A DNA stretch of 5,748 nucleotides from JBNJEM01 sp051745935 (GCA_051745935.1 JBNJEM010000524.1:1-5748); one strand, 5' to 3'. Shown: positions 1 through 5,716, counted from the first letter of the stretch. The notes: a model not told the origin generated them from the letters alone. Numbers and translations are program-made.

Positions 1-1437
1 TTTCAAATCGTAGAATTCCCACTCGTCGAACTGATAGAAGTGCATCAGCTTGTAACGTTCGGTGCGAACGCCGTAATGACGCGGCACCATGTGGACGCTC
101 GGATACTCGTAGTAGTGGTAATAGATGCTCTTCCGCCAATCGTCGGGTTGATGCCCTTTGAGTAACGGGACCAATGACGCACCCTGCATGTCATCCGGAA
201 TGTCGGCCCCGGCCATATCCAGAAACGTTTCGGCATAGTCCAAGTTTTGGACCATGAGCTGGCTACGCGACCCCGGTTTGGTGACGCCCGGCCACTTGAC
301 GATCAGCGGCATTTTCAAGGATTCCTCGTACATCCATCGCTTATCGTACCAGCCATGGTCACCGATATAGAAGCCCTGGTCGGAGGAATAGATGACGACC
401 GTGTTTTCGGCCAATCCGAGTTCGTCGAGGGTGTTCATCAACTTGCCGACACTTTCGTCCACGCCCTTGACGCAACGGAGGTAGTTCTTGGCGTAACGCT
501 GGAATTTCCAGCGGACCAGTTCATCGCCTTTCAAATCCGCCTCCATGAACGCTTCGTCTTTGGGCCCGTAGGCGGCTCGCCAGGCTTCGAGTTGGCGGGG
601 AGTGAATCGTTTCAGGTTCCGCCAAGCCGAACGGTCCGCTCTCGCCGTCCCCGGTTCAGGTTGGAATTCCGGTGTCAGATTGACGAACAGATCGAAGTTG
701 AGATGCATGTGGCGATCGATTTCCATCTCTTGGTGCCGCGCGGGCGGCGCGTTGTCCTCCCAGGTGTCAAACAGGGTTGGCGGTTCGGGAATCTCAATAT
801 CGTCGTAGAGGTGCAAATGCCGCGGCGCCGGCATCCAATTGCGGTGCGGCGCCTTGTGCTGGCACATGAGGATGAATGGTTTCTCACCGTCGCGTTTGTC
901 CTGGAGCCATTCGATGGCCAGGTCGGTTACAATGTCCGTGCAGTGCCCCTCGATCGTACGCTTGCCGTCGGGGGTCAGGAAGTCGGGATTGTAATAGAGG
1001 CCCTGCCCGGGCAAAACCATCCACTCGTCGAATCCTTGGGGTTTGCTCTTGAGATGCCACTTGCCATAGAAGGCGGTCTGATAACCGGCCGCTCGCAACA
1101 ACTTCGGAAACGTTTGCTGATCCCCGTCGAAGTTATTGCCGTTGTTCATGAATCCGTTTTCGTGGCTGTGCTTTCCCGTCAGTATGACCGCTCGGCTGGG
1201 CCCACAAATCGAGTTGGTGCAGAAGCTGTTTTCAAACACCATGCCCTGCCTGGCCAGCTGGTCGATTTCCGGCGTGGGATTGACCGACTCAAGCCATCCC
1301 TTGTACGCCCCTATGGCATGCGGGGCATGGTCATCGCTGAAGATGAAGACGATATTGGGGCGGTCCGCCGCCGAGGCAACGGCAGTCAAGCAAACACAAA
1401 AAACAAACGTCCAAAGCCCGGTGATCTTTGCATGCAT
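1..1437 (-). CDS. Secreted type I (formylglycine) sulfatase, 3' end cut by the window edge
   Basis: This gene is predicted to hydrolyse sulfate esters, probably on a sulfated glycan, outside the cytoplasm. Translated from the ATG at 1437, 479 residues are visible and no stop is reached. Residues 1-23 form a signal peptide ending ASA|AD. RPNIVFIFSDDH (26-37) carries the metal-binding Asp pair D35/D36. C78-G-P-S-R82 is the C-x-P-S-R formylglycine signature, followed by LTGKH. GKWHL (125-129) supplies the conserved K126 and H128. SDQGFYIGDHGW (352-363) supplies metal ligands D353/Q354, followed by DKRWMYEES. The visible end, EFYDLK, is the usual lead-in to the C-terminal subdomain, so perhaps 20-100 residues are missing. 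The second half resembles GlcNAc-6-sulfatase-like planctomycete sulfatases, but substrate is not determined. No strong Shine-Dalgarno precedes the ATG. The frame stays open upstream, so an in-frame TTG or GTG start is possible, but the ATG gives a normal signal peptide. Activity needs a formylglycine-generating enzyme, not in this window. The gene lies 82 bp downstream of the LRR gene. Confidence 0.95.
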   Translation of the reverse strand, partial: MHAKITGLWTFVFCVCLTAVASAADRPNIVFIFSDDHAPHAIGAYKGWLESVNPTPEIDQLARQGMVFENSFCTNSICGPSRAVILTGKHSHENGFMNNGNNFDGDQQTFPKLLRAAGYQTAFYGKWHLKSKPQGFDEWMVLPGQGLYYNPDFLTPDGKRTIEGHCTDIVTDLAIEWLQDKRDGEKPFILMCQHKAPHRNWMPAPRHLHLYDDIEIPEPPTLFDTWEDNAPPARHQEMEIDRHMHLNFDLFVNLTPEFQPEPGTARADRSAWRNLKRFTPRQLEAWRAAYGPKDEAFMEADLKGDELVRWKFQRYAKNYLRCVKGVDESVGKLMNTLDELGLAENTVVIYSSDQGFYIGDHGWYDKRWMYEESLKMPLIVKWPGVTKPGSRSQLMVQNLDYAETFLDMAGADIPDDMQGASLVPLLKGHQPDDWRKSIYYHYYEYPSVHMVPRHYGVRTERYKLMHFYQFDEWEFYDLK

Positions 1438-1519
1438 CGTCGAGATCCAATCCAAAAGAAAAGACAATTTGCCCACCACGATATCGATTTCCACCGTCGG
1501 TCACAAAACCCCGTTTCCG

Positions 1520-2893
1520 CTACTGCCCGACATCGAGTTTTTTCCAATCCTTGCCGGCGAGCTTTTGCAGGCCTTCCTCGGTGACGTCGCCGTTGTCCTT
1601 GAAAACCAAGGTGTGCAGGTTCGGCATCTGGACCAACTTGTCGACCGCCGCATCCGTCACGCTGGTGCCGCGAATCGACAGTTCCTTGAGCTCGGGCAGC
1701 GTGGCGATGACATCAACCGTGGCGTCGGTCATCTCGGGCAAGTCCCAAATATCCAAGACTTTGAGCGTTTTGAGATTGCCGAGCGCCTGGAGTCCTTCGT
1801 CGCTGAGCGAACCGATTTCGTGCAGATACAGTCGTTCCAAGGCGGGAAGATCCTCGAACACCGCCATGGCCCGATCGTCAACGGCGGGCAGGCCGCGTAA
1901 TTTCAATCGGGTTAGCGGCATCCCCTTGAGCGCCAGGACACCGTCCGCCCCAAAGTTCGAACAGCGGAAAACCTCGAGTTCCGTCAGGGTTTCGATACCG
2001 GCCAGCGATTCTCCCGCCGCGTCGGAGATGTCGAAATCGTGCATTAATAATGACCGGAGCGATGGGCTCGTGGCCAGTGCGGCGACCCCCGCGTCACTGA
2101 CGATGGTGCTGCGATGCTTGAGTACCGCCAGGTTCGGGAGCGAGCTGAGAAATTCGAGTGCGAGGTCGCCGGCCTGCATATTGCCGCGAATGTCCACGAC
2201 TTTCAGGTTCTCCAGCTTCATCAGATGGCTGATGCCCAGATCATTGAACTGATCCTGAATCAGCGTTAAACGTTCCAGTTTGCTCAGCTGCGAAACAGCC
2301 TTCATGGCGCTGTTGCTGATATTCGAATTGTACGAAAGGTCAAGATTCCTCAAATCGGGAAACGAGTCGGCGATCATTTCAACGGCGGGATCGCTGATCA
2401 CCGAGTTTGTTATCGCGAGTTCCTTCAACTGGCTCAGTTCCGACAGTTCGGCGACCATTTCGTTGTTCAACTCGCGAAAGTCAAAGATCCGAAGCGTTTC
2501 CAAATCGGTCAGCTTGCCAAACAGTTCCAGGTCCTCGGCGGACAAGACGGAACCGTCCCCGATCGTGAGTTCCGTCATCACGTCATCCGGCACGATCGTG
2601 TACGTGGCATTGCCCTCCATGGCGTCTAGACGCGCTTTGGCGGCCGCCACGTTTTCGGCTTTCGCCGTCGAAACACGAGGGGGCTGCTTGGCCGCTTCCT
2701 TTTTACCCTTCGCCGCGCCGGTCTCGTCGTCGCTCTCCGGTCTCTTGGCGTCTTGCTCGGCCTTGCCCTGGCCTTTGCCATCCCCCACACGGTCCGTTTC
2801 AGGCTTCGAGCAGCCGGAAAGACAGCCGGAAAGACAGACTAAACCGATCATTAAACCGACGAGCGCGCCATGAGTCCGAAGTGAACTGTTCAT
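1520..2893 (-). CDS. Leucine-rich-repeat lipoprotein
   Basis: This is a complete 457-residue protein ending in TAG. The N-terminus has a positive n-region (R6, H7-H8 area), a hydrophobic stretch (about 10-22) and two overlapping-style lipoboxes, LSGC at 21-24 and LSGC at 25-28, so it should be lipid-anchored at C24 or C28. Residues 29-75 form a charged K/E/D/G/A-rich linker without hydrophobic content. From about residue 128 to 446 there are roughly 13 leucine-rich repeats of 24-25 residues, of the kind L-xx-L-x-L...(V/I)-(T/S)-D-x-(A/G)-(V/L), for example LKELSIRGTSVTDAAVDKL (402-420). The repeat near 326-350 is slightly shortened. LRR proteins of this pattern are abundant in planctomycetes and normally have no known partner. 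The fold suggests a ligand- or protein-binding surface, but no catalytic motif is visible. A GAGGA Shine-Dalgarno lies 10 nt before the ATG. The gene may form a transcription unit with the sulfatase gene downstream. Confidence 0.93.
   Translation of the reverse strand: MNSSLRTHGALVGLMIGLVCLSGCLSGCSKPETDRVGDGKGQGKAEQDAKRPESDDETGAAKGKKEAAKQPPRVSTAKAENVAAAKARLDAMEGNATYTIVPDDVMTELTIGDGSVLSAEDLELFGKLTDLETLRIFDFRELNNEMVAELSELSQLKELAITNSVISDPAVEMIADSFPDLRNLDLSYNSNISNSAMKAVSQLSKLERLTLIQDQFNDLGISHLMKLENLKVVDIRGNMQAGDLALEFLSSLPNLAVLKHRSTIVSDAGVAALATSPSLRSLLMHDFDISDAAGESLAGIETLTELEVFRCSNFGADGVLALKGMPLTRLKLRGLPAVDDRAMAVFEDLPALERLYLHEIGSLSDEGLQALGNLKTLKVLDIWDLPEMTDATVDVIATLPELKELSIRGTSVTDAAVDKLVQMPNLHTLVFKDNGDVTEEGLQKLAGKDWKKLDVGQ
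2811..2834. repeat. 12-bp tandem duplication inside the LRR lipoprotein gene
   Basis: CAGCCGGAAAGA occurs twice without spacer (2811-2822 and 2823-2834). The duplication is in frame and adds four residues, producing the second lipobox (LSGC LSGC) of the lipoprotein. Confidence 0.85.
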
Positions 2894-2903
2894 AAGTTTC
2901 TGA

Positions 2904-2908
2904 TCCTC
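2904..2908 (-). promoter_or_regulatory. Shine-Dalgarno of the LRR lipoprotein gene
   Basis: On the minus strand the sequence GAGGA stands 10 nt before the ATG at 2893, which supports that start. The same bases lie in two alternative inverted repeats spanning 2901-2953, so the site may be occluded in the mRNA. Confidence 0.65.
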
Positions 2909-2988
2909 AAATGATCTGATTCCGAGCAGGACGACGGATCATCATTTCTTGAGTGTATGCGAAGCGGATGATCGAGACGAACAACGGC

Positions 2989-3012
2989 GGAGACGCAGCC
3001 TTCCGTGTCTCC
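2989..3012. repeat. Inverted repeat, 8-bp arms
   Basis: GGAGACGC (2989-2996) can pair with GTGTCTCC (3005-3012) around an 8-base loop. Six pairs are perfect, then one G-T and one further pair. It lies in the leader region of the LRR gene, and its function is unknown. Confidence 0.4.
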
Positions 3013-3035
3013 GGAATTCAATTCAAATACCAACA

Positions 3036-3062
3036 GCCGGCCGTGAAAAGTTCGCGGCCGGC
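3036..3062. repeat. Perfect 8-bp inverted repeat GCCGGCCG/CGGCCGGC
   Basis: The arms 3036-3043 and 3055-3062 are exact reverse complements and enclose an 11-base loop. Every base in the arms is G or C, so the hairpin should be very stable. No T-run follows on either strand, so it is not a standard intrinsic terminator. It sits about 145 bp upstream of the LRR start and could be an mRNA leader structure or a protein-binding site. Confidence 0.55.
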
Positions 3063-3149
3063 GACGTTACATACCGGTGGCGGATGACTTCCTCCGCAGC
3101 GAGTCCGACCAACGGGAGGACGGCTTGCGTCGGGCAGCTTTCCACCCGG

Positions 3150-3186
3150 AAAAATTCAACCGCCTGAAATGTATTTCAAGCGGTTG
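3150..3186 (-). terminator. Probable intrinsic terminator of the oxidoreductase transcript
   Basis: The outer arms CAACCGC (3157-3163) and GCGGTTG (3180-3186) are exact reverse complements. After one mismatch the inner arms TGAAAT (3165-3170) and ATTTCA (3173-3178, read with the next base) nearly close the hairpin. Read on the minus strand, the hairpin is followed by AATTTTT (3150-3156), as in a rho-independent terminator. It lies about 290 nt beyond the oxidoreductase stop codon, giving that mRNA a long 3' tail. No comparable T-run follows on the plus strand. Confidence 0.55.
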
Positions 3187-3304
3187 GAAGCAAACCTAAC
3201 AATCCACCGGCCAAGCCGGCGGCATTACCACACTTTGTCCCAGGACTTCTTCCCAGTCCTTCAGGGGGCTTCACGGAGCCGCGCCGTTGCCGCCCAGCCT
3301 GCAA

Positions 3305-3321
3305 GTCCGCCGCGGGCGGAC
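3305..3321. repeat. Perfect 7-bp inverted repeat GTCCGCC/GGCGGAC
   Basis: The arms 3305-3311 and 3315-3321 are exact reverse complements with a 3-base spacer, GCG. The spacer is tight for an RNA hairpin, so a protein-binding palindrome is also possible. It lies in the downstream region of the oxidoreductase gene. Confidence 0.45.
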
Positions 3322-3366
3322 GGAGGGCCACGATCGTACTTACCAGCCATGGCACCACGGAACGGA

Positions 3367-3388
3367 CCGCGGCCTTTCATGGCCGCGG
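3367..3388. repeat. Perfect 8-bp GC-only hairpin CCGCGGCC/GGCCGCGG
   Basis: The arms 3367-3374 and 3381-3388 are exact reverse complements with the loop TTTCAT. Further out, CATGGC (3348-3353) can pair with GCCATG (3394-3399), making a larger two-part structure. It is about 90 nt downstream of the oxidoreductase stop codon. It may stall polymerase or protect the mRNA 3' end, but there is no adjacent T-run. Confidence 0.5.
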
Positions 3389-3479
3389 CCCGCGCCATGC
3401 CATAACATCAATGCCAACAGGGGCCGGGGACTTGACGCCAAACAGGAGCGTTTTCGGTTCAAGTCCAACGTGTTCGAAC

Positions 3480-4958
3480 CTAGTCGAGCCGGTACCCTTC
3501 GGGGTAGGTTGGCTTGATCAGGTCGGCCACGCCAGGCGTCTCCAGGGAATCAACATTCGTCACCTTGAGGTTTTTCGCGTCCCATTCCACTTTTTCGCCC
3601 CAATCGCCCATGGCGCCGCCCGGCCCGCCTTCGGCGGCAGCCCACACGGCCAGGTTGCCCAGCAGGATCGTCTCGGTCAACGGCCCAGCTCGATTGATGA
3701 AGTTCGAATGGCAGATCATGGGATCATTGGCGGCGACGGCTCGGAAAAGCTCGTACATGTTGTTGACATCGTTGTTGCCTTTCTTGACGGCCTTTTCGTA
3801 CTCGACGTCAACCTTGTCGACCCCTTTCAGCTCGTACCGGCCACAGTAATCATCGCTGCTGTAGAACGCGCCTTTTTCCCCGACGATCAACACGCCGCTG
3901 TCCGAGACGTTTTCAATCCCGAATTGGCTAAACAGCTCCTGCGGCGGCTTGTTGCCTTTCCGGTCATACCACCAGAACGGCAGCGCGGGGCGCTCGTCCG
4001 TTTCGGGGAAGTCGAAGGAAATGGTCGAGCTGGCCGGGAAACTGTCGTAGTCATGGCCGGTTGTTTTGGCGACCACCGAGACCGGATCCTTGAGCCCGCA
4101 CGACGCGAACGGCACCGTAACCTGGTGACACGCCATGTCCCCCAAGGCGCCGCTGCCGAAGTCCCACCAGCCGCGCCACTTGAAGGGATGGTACAAGCCG
4201 GGCCAGTATTCGCGGTGCGGGGCCACGCCCAGCCAGCATTCCCAGTCCAAGTTCTCCAGGTGGCGTTCGATTTCCTTTTTCTTGGCCTCGATCACCTGTT
4301 CGGCGACAGCTGGATTATCCTCTTTGGCCTCCTTGGTGAACTTCTCCATGGTCATGCGCCGATCGGGACCTTGGGGCCAAACCGGTCGGTTCGACCACAC
4401 ATGCACTTCCTTGAGCGTCCCCAACACGCCGGCTCGCAATTGCGCGATCGCTTCTCGGGAAGAATCCAAGGCCGTGCCCTGGTTCCCCATCTGAGTGCAA
4501 ACCCCCGTTTCCTCGGCTACCTCGGCCAACAACCGCGCTTCGTAAATCGTCCGGGTCAACGGCTTCTGGGTGTAACAGCTGAGCCCCATCCGCATGGCCT
4601 GAAGGGTTGCCGGGGCGTGCATGTGGTCCGGCGTGCTAATGGTGGCGATCTGAGCGTTTTCGCCATGCTTGGCAAGCATTTCACGATAGTCGACAAACTG
4701 TTCCGCGTCCTGAAACCCTTCCGCTTTTCCCTTGCTGGCCAGTCTGCCACGATCCACGTCACAAATGGCAATGATGTTTCCGAACCGGGCCGCGTTGCTC
4801 GAGTCACCGCCCCCTTTGCCACCCACCCCCACACTAACGACGTTCGGCTTTTCGTTCGGCGAGTTGCTCAGCGCCGGCCGTACACCAGCAGCCACGAAAT
4901 AACCCGCACCCATTGCCGCGGTCGTCTTAAGAAATGTACGGCGTGTACTCTTTGACAT
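3480..4958 (-). CDS. Tat-exported Gfo/Idh/MocA-family oxidoreductase
   Basis: This is a complete 492-residue protein ending in TAG and is predicted to be an NAD(P)-dependent sugar or sugar-acid dehydrogenase or related enzyme. The N-terminus STRRTFLK (4-11) is a twin-arginine motif followed by a hydrophobic stretch to about residue 26, so the folded enzyme should be exported with its cofactor. VGVGGKGGG (43-51) is the Rossmann glycine-rich loop, and CDVD (66-69) gives the acidic residue after the second strand that typically favours NAD(H). The usual E-K-P motif reads QKP (131-133) but keeps the lysine. GDMACH (273-278) carries the family's conserved Asp/His region. A Lys/Glu-rich stretch at about 202-236 looks like an insertion before LDWECWLG. 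This exported subgroup is common in planctomycetes, and its substrates are mostly unknown. An AGAGGA Shine-Dalgarno precedes the ATG. No neighbour is close enough to suggest an operon. Confidence 0.95.
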   Translation of the reverse strand: MSKSTRRTFLKTTAAMGAGYFVAAGVRPALSNSPNEKPNVVSVGVGGKGGGDSSNAARFGNIIAICDVDRGRLASKGKAEGFQDAEQFVDYREMLAKHGENAQIATISTPDHMHAPATLQAMRMGLSCYTQKPLTRTIYEARLLAEVAEETGVCTQMGNQGTALDSSREAIAQLRAGVLGTLKEVHVWSNRPVWPQGPDRRMTMEKFTKEAKEDNPAVAEQVIEAKKKEIERHLENLDWECWLGVAPHREYWPGLYHPFKWRGWWDFGSGALGDMACHQVTVPFASCGLKDPVSVVAKTTGHDYDSFPASSTISFDFPETDERPALPFWWYDRKGNKPPQELFSQFGIENVSDSGVLIVGEKGAFYSSDDYCGRYELKGVDKVDVEYEKAVKKGNNDVNNMYELFRAVAANDPMICHSNFINRAGPLTETILLGNLAVWAAAEGGPGGAMGDWGEKVEWDAKNLKVTNVDSLETPGVADLIKPTYPEGYRLD

Positions 4959-4966
4959 AGTCTGCT

Positions 4967-4972
4967 TCCTCT
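4967..4972 (-). promoter_or_regulatory. Shine-Dalgarno of the oxidoreductase gene
   Basis: AGAGGA on the minus strand stands 8 nt before the ATG at 4958. This supports the chosen start, which also places the twin-arginine motif at the very N-terminus. Confidence 0.75.
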
Positions 4973-4974
4973 TT

Positions 4975-4989
4975 CAATTCAATTCAATT
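4975..4989. repeat. CAATT pentanucleotide repeat, three units
   Basis: Three exact copies of CAATT lie end to end directly behind the Shine-Dalgarno of the oxidoreductase gene, reading as TTGAATTGAATTG on the coding strand. Twelve bases of it (AATTCAATTCAA) also occur at 3015-3026 in the leader region of the LRR gene. An AT-rich, unstructured stretch just before a ribosome site can act as a translation enhancer; that role is inference. Confidence 0.6.
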
Positions 4990-5068
4990 CAGATCAAACG
5001 AACGCGATGTTAGCGACGGCAGAGCGGTTCGGCCACGCAATGGCCCTCCGCCATCCCACGTCGCCACC

Positions 5069-5084
5069 CATTTCACGTGGAACC
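5069..5084. promoter_or_regulatory. parS-like site (possible ParB-binding centromere sequence)
   Basis: The window reads CATTTCACGTGGAACC. The Bacillus subtilis parS sequence, read on its complementary strand, is TGTTTCACGTGGAACA. Thirteen of 16 positions agree, with an unbroken 13-base match at 5071-5083. The mismatches are at positions 1, 2 and 16. Position 2 is A where parS has G, and that base matters for ParB recognition in studied proteins. The location in intergenic DNA is compatible with parS. No parA/parB, dnaA or convincing DnaA boxes are in the window, so function is unproven. Confidence 0.45.
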
Positions 5085-5096
5085 ACACCTTACTGC

Positions 5097-5129
5097 CCAG
5101 ACAGGAAACACCGTCCAGACAAGAAACAC
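5097..5129. repeat. Direct repeat, two 15-bp copies, 18-bp period
   Basis: CCAGACAGGAAACAC (5097-5111) is repeated as CCAGACAAGAAACAC (5115-5129) with one mismatch and a 3-base spacer. A shorter piece, CCAGAC, recurs at 5155-5160. The near two-turn spacing would suit a regulator binding as two units on one DNA face, upstream of the oxidoreductase gene, but no regulator is known. Confidence 0.45.
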
Positions 5130-5207
5130 TCAAAAAAGCCCTTCACAAGCCCATCCAGACTTGCCCGAACCCACGAACGCTTGGAGGCGCAAACAACAGG
5201 CTTCGCG

Positions 5208-5231
5208 GCCGGTTGTTGGATTTCAACCGGC
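5208..5231. repeat. Perfect 8-bp inverted repeat GCCGGTTG/CAACCGGC
   Basis: The arms 5208-5215 and 5224-5231 are exact reverse complements with an 8-base loop. No T-run follows on either strand. If the promoter at 5343-5370 is real, this hairpin is in the 5' leader of the oxidoreductase mRNA. Confidence 0.5.
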
Positions 5232-5342
5232 AACGGCGTAAAGGCTTGGACTGCTTGTTGCACGCCAACGGATAACGCCAGGCAGGGCTCGGCTCAAAAA
5301 CGGCGAAAAACAGGCTGGCAGGCTCCCTCCTATAACTCCCCG

Positions 5343-5370
5343 ATTATAACTTTCCGGTCCGGGACTTCAA
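5343..5370 (-). promoter_or_regulatory. Candidate sigma-70-type promoter facing the oxidoreductase gene
   Basis: On the minus strand TTGAAG (5365-5370, 4/6 to TTGACA) is followed after 16 bases by TATAAT (5343-5348, exact). Transcription would start near 5335 and run left, giving the oxidoreductase mRNA a leader of roughly 375 nt. Promoter rules are poorly known in planctomycetes, so this rests on the general consensus only. Confidence 0.4.
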
Positions 5371-5465
5371 CTAGGCATGAACCACCGCGGCCCTCGAGCA
5401 CAACATCCCGCTGCGTCAGATCTTGTACGGCCCGTACCCTCCCCCGCGCCCATCGCTTTCCGGGA

Positions 5466-5488
5466 CCCCCACGAGCTTTTCTCGTGGG
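5466..5488. repeat. Hairpin CCCACGAG/CTCGTGGG, copy 1 of a repeated element
   Basis: CCCACGAG (5468-5475) and CTCGTGGG (5481-5488) are exact reverse complements around the loop CTTTT. Including two more C's, the left arm CCCCCACGAG (5466-5475) is identical to the left arm of the hairpin at 5692-5716. The loop differs between the copies, which suggests the stem is what is kept. Confidence 0.55.
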
Positions 5489-5691
5489 TGAATCAGATGG
5501 CAAGCTAACCAGAACGGGATGCCGGCACTGAGCGTGCCGCGGCGATGTCCGAGTCGGGAGAGGCATCGACGCGGGAACCGCTTCGCGCGCTCGACGTCAA
5601 GCCGGACCCCGGCGGAAAACGACGGATACTTAGCGGACTACGAAACACTCGCTGATCCCCCGGAACGTCTCGCGCAGCTGTCCATCTTCTT

Positions 5692-5716
5692 CCCCCACGA
5701 GGCGAGCTCGTGGGGG
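5692..5716. repeat. Perfect 10-bp hairpin CCCCCACGAG/CTCGTGGGGG, copy 2
   Basis: The arms 5692-5701 and 5707-5716 are exact reverse complements with a 5-base loop. This is the longest perfect stem in the window and shares its left arm with the hairpin 226 bp to the left. No T-run follows closely on either strand, so it is more like a REP-type palindrome or processing/pausing structure than a classical terminator. Confidence 0.55.

Larger units (their letters stand above)
2894..3479. other. 586-bp intergenic region between the oxidoreductase and LRR genes
   Basis: I see no convincing gene here. The right part (3150-3479) is the region downstream of the oxidoreductase gene and contains a hairpin followed by a T-run on the minus strand plus several GC-rich inverted repeats. 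The left part (2894-3149) is the leader and promoter region of the LRR gene and includes a Shine-Dalgarno, two inverted repeats at 2989-3012 and 3036-3062, and an AT-rich stretch at 3015-3030. No confident -35/-10 pair was found for the LRR gene. The short open frames in this stretch lack Shine-Dalgarno sequences and recognisable protein features. Confidence 0.7.

Noticed and set aside
1438..1519. Weak promoter-like pair (TTGTGA-N17-TATCGT, minus strand) between the LRR and sulfatase genes
   Set aside because: Each box matches only 4 of 6 consensus bases; such pairs are frequent by chance.
247..1584. 445-codon plus-strand open frame
   Set aside because: It lies antisense to the sulfatase gene, whose minus-strand translation has all the family motifs. 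The plus-strand product shows no family features; it is a shadow caused by codon bias.
3446..3460. GGTTCAAGTCC, resembling a tRNA T-arm
   Set aside because: The flanking bases do not form the 5-bp T-stem and no acceptor or anticodon stem can be fitted.
3411..4955. 514-codon plus-strand open frame covering almost the whole oxidoreductase gene
   Set aside because: The minus strand encodes a clear Tat-signal Gfo/Idh/MocA protein. The antisense product has no Shine-Dalgarno or recognisable domain.
5268..5280. TTATCCGTT on the minus strand as a DnaA box near the parS-like site
   Set aside because: It differs from TTATCCACA at the end of the box and stands alone, so it gives no support for an origin.
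5374..5491. Short plus-strand frame with the protein-like stretch ALEHNIPLRQILYGPYP
   Set aside because: It is only about 40 codons between stops, has no start or ribosome site, and I cannot match it to a family. A gene remnant is possible; BLASTX of 5370-5748 would decide.
5007..5531. 174-codon plus-strand open frame
   Set aside because: No Shine-Dalgarno, composition rich in R/S/T/P, no hydrophobic core pattern, and it runs through hairpins and direct repeats.
5545..5655. 36-codon plus-strand frame starting MSESGEAS
   Set aside because: Too short, no good Shine-Dalgarno and no similarity I recognise.
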